DNA of 64,000 nucleotides from Pseudovibrio zosterae (GTDB taxonomy: Bacteria; Pseudomonadota; Alphaproteobacteria; Rhizobiales; Stappiaceae): the NCBI RefSeq assembly GCF_033843645.1, contig NZ_JAWXVZ010000005.1, forward strand, positions 186,001 through 250,000, written 5' to 3'. The translations under genes were made by a program, and so were the position numbers. Below, piece after piece: positions 63,927 to 64,000 of this stretch. Each line of letters opens with the position of its first letter. Positions within the stretch are counted from its first letter, which is position 1. The notes under the pieces are model-generated. The model ran no database searches. It worked only from the letters and a program-made list of their open reading frames with translations, and had not been told where the DNA came from.

Positions 63927-64000
63927 ATGAGCGAAGTGCTATTCTATCAACTCTCGCTGTTCCCGCTTGAAAAGGCGCTGCCGCAAATGCTGCAAAAGTG
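63927..64000 (+). CDS. holC: DNA polymerase III subunit chi, 3'-truncated by window edge
   Basis: Only the first 24 codons are inside the window. They read MSEVLFYQLSLFPLEKALPQ and onward, matching the HolC start (F-Y-x-L, then P-L-E-x-A-L-P-x-L-L). Chi is the clamp-loader subunit that binds single-strand-binding protein. Position after pepA agrees with the usual pepA-holC order. Confidence 0.85.
   Translation, partial: MSEVLFYQLSLFPLEKALPQMLQK

Noticed and set aside
1..64000. CRISPR arrays, insertion sequences, prophage or toxin-antitoxin modules
   Set aside because: No regularly spaced repeats, transposase or phage motifs, or paired small toxin-antitoxin ORFs were found on either strand.

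Overview
The window is about 64 kb of a free-living alphaproteobacterial chromosome, most likely order Hyphomicrobiales (Rhizobiales). That placement rests on gene content and order: dnaB-alr-radA-cvpA-purF, rpsF-rpsR-rplI, fabD-fabG-acpP-fabF-mltG-yicC-gmk, lptF-lptG-lptD-surA-pdxA-rsmA divergent from pepA-holC, guaB-rsmB-guaA, and ppx-rlmE. The genus cannot be fixed from the sequence alone. No rRNA, CRISPR array, insertion sequence, integrase or prophage gene was seen. Nearly all of the window is dense, intact chromosomal backbone.

Layout. Positions 1-13.7 kb are the envelope/efflux part: the end of pssA, a PadR-controlled RND efflux operon on the minus strand, an allantoinase (puuE), an L,D-transpeptidase lipoprotein, and a second RND adaptor/pump pair on the plus strand. 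Positions 13.7-17.5 kb are the most accessory-looking part: two small unknown genes, two identical tRNA-Gln(CUG) genes inside an 86-bp direct repeat, and an amidoligase / class I glutamine-amidotransferase pair with a DM13-domain gene antisense between them. Positions 17.6-37.9 kb hold ppx-rlmE, an MFS drug exporter, guaB, an OmpA-like lipoprotein, rsmB, a TPR protein, a MarR regulator, guaA, a VOC protein, a DUF4405 membrane protein, TraR/DksA and PilZ proteins, NnrU, the yfgM-like/bamB/der operon and an inositol-monophosphatase-family gene. Positions 38-47 kb (minus strand) run rpsF-rpsR-rplI, dnaB, alr-radA, cvpA-purF-SDR. Positions 47.3-54 kb (plus) run fatty-acid synthesis into mltG, yicC and gmk. 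Positions 54-61.7 kb (minus) are lptF-lptG-lptD-surA-pdxA-rsmA. The window closes with pepA, a 39-codon small ORF, and the first 74 bases of holC.

How the genes fit together. Purine supply is spread over purF, guaB, guaA and gmk (IMP to GMP to GDP). Outer-membrane biogenesis is covered by lptF/lptG/lptD, a SurA-like chaperone, bamB and the OmpA-like lipoprotein. Peptidoglycan is touched by alr, mltG and the L,D-transpeptidase. RNA maturation and ribosome assembly are covered by rlmE, rsmB, rsmA, der and yicC. Tight spacing and one-to-four-base start/stop overlaps (adaptor/RND pump, ppx/rlmE, lptG/lptD, pdxA/rsmA) indicate translational coupling.

Most worth a second look: (i) the PadR operator array and the atypical 1156-residue RND pump with two extra membrane helices and no AcrB-type proton-relay pair; (ii) the amidoligase/GATase/DM13 locus next to duplicated tRNA-Gln genes; (iii) a possible Shine-Dalgarno switch in the rpsF leader and an SD-sequestering hairpin before the TraR/DksA gene; (iv) perfect palindromes or tandem repeats upstream of acpP and of the second RND operon; (v) the 39-aa ORF near pepA. 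All functional statements rest on sequence reading and family knowledge; no database search was run.
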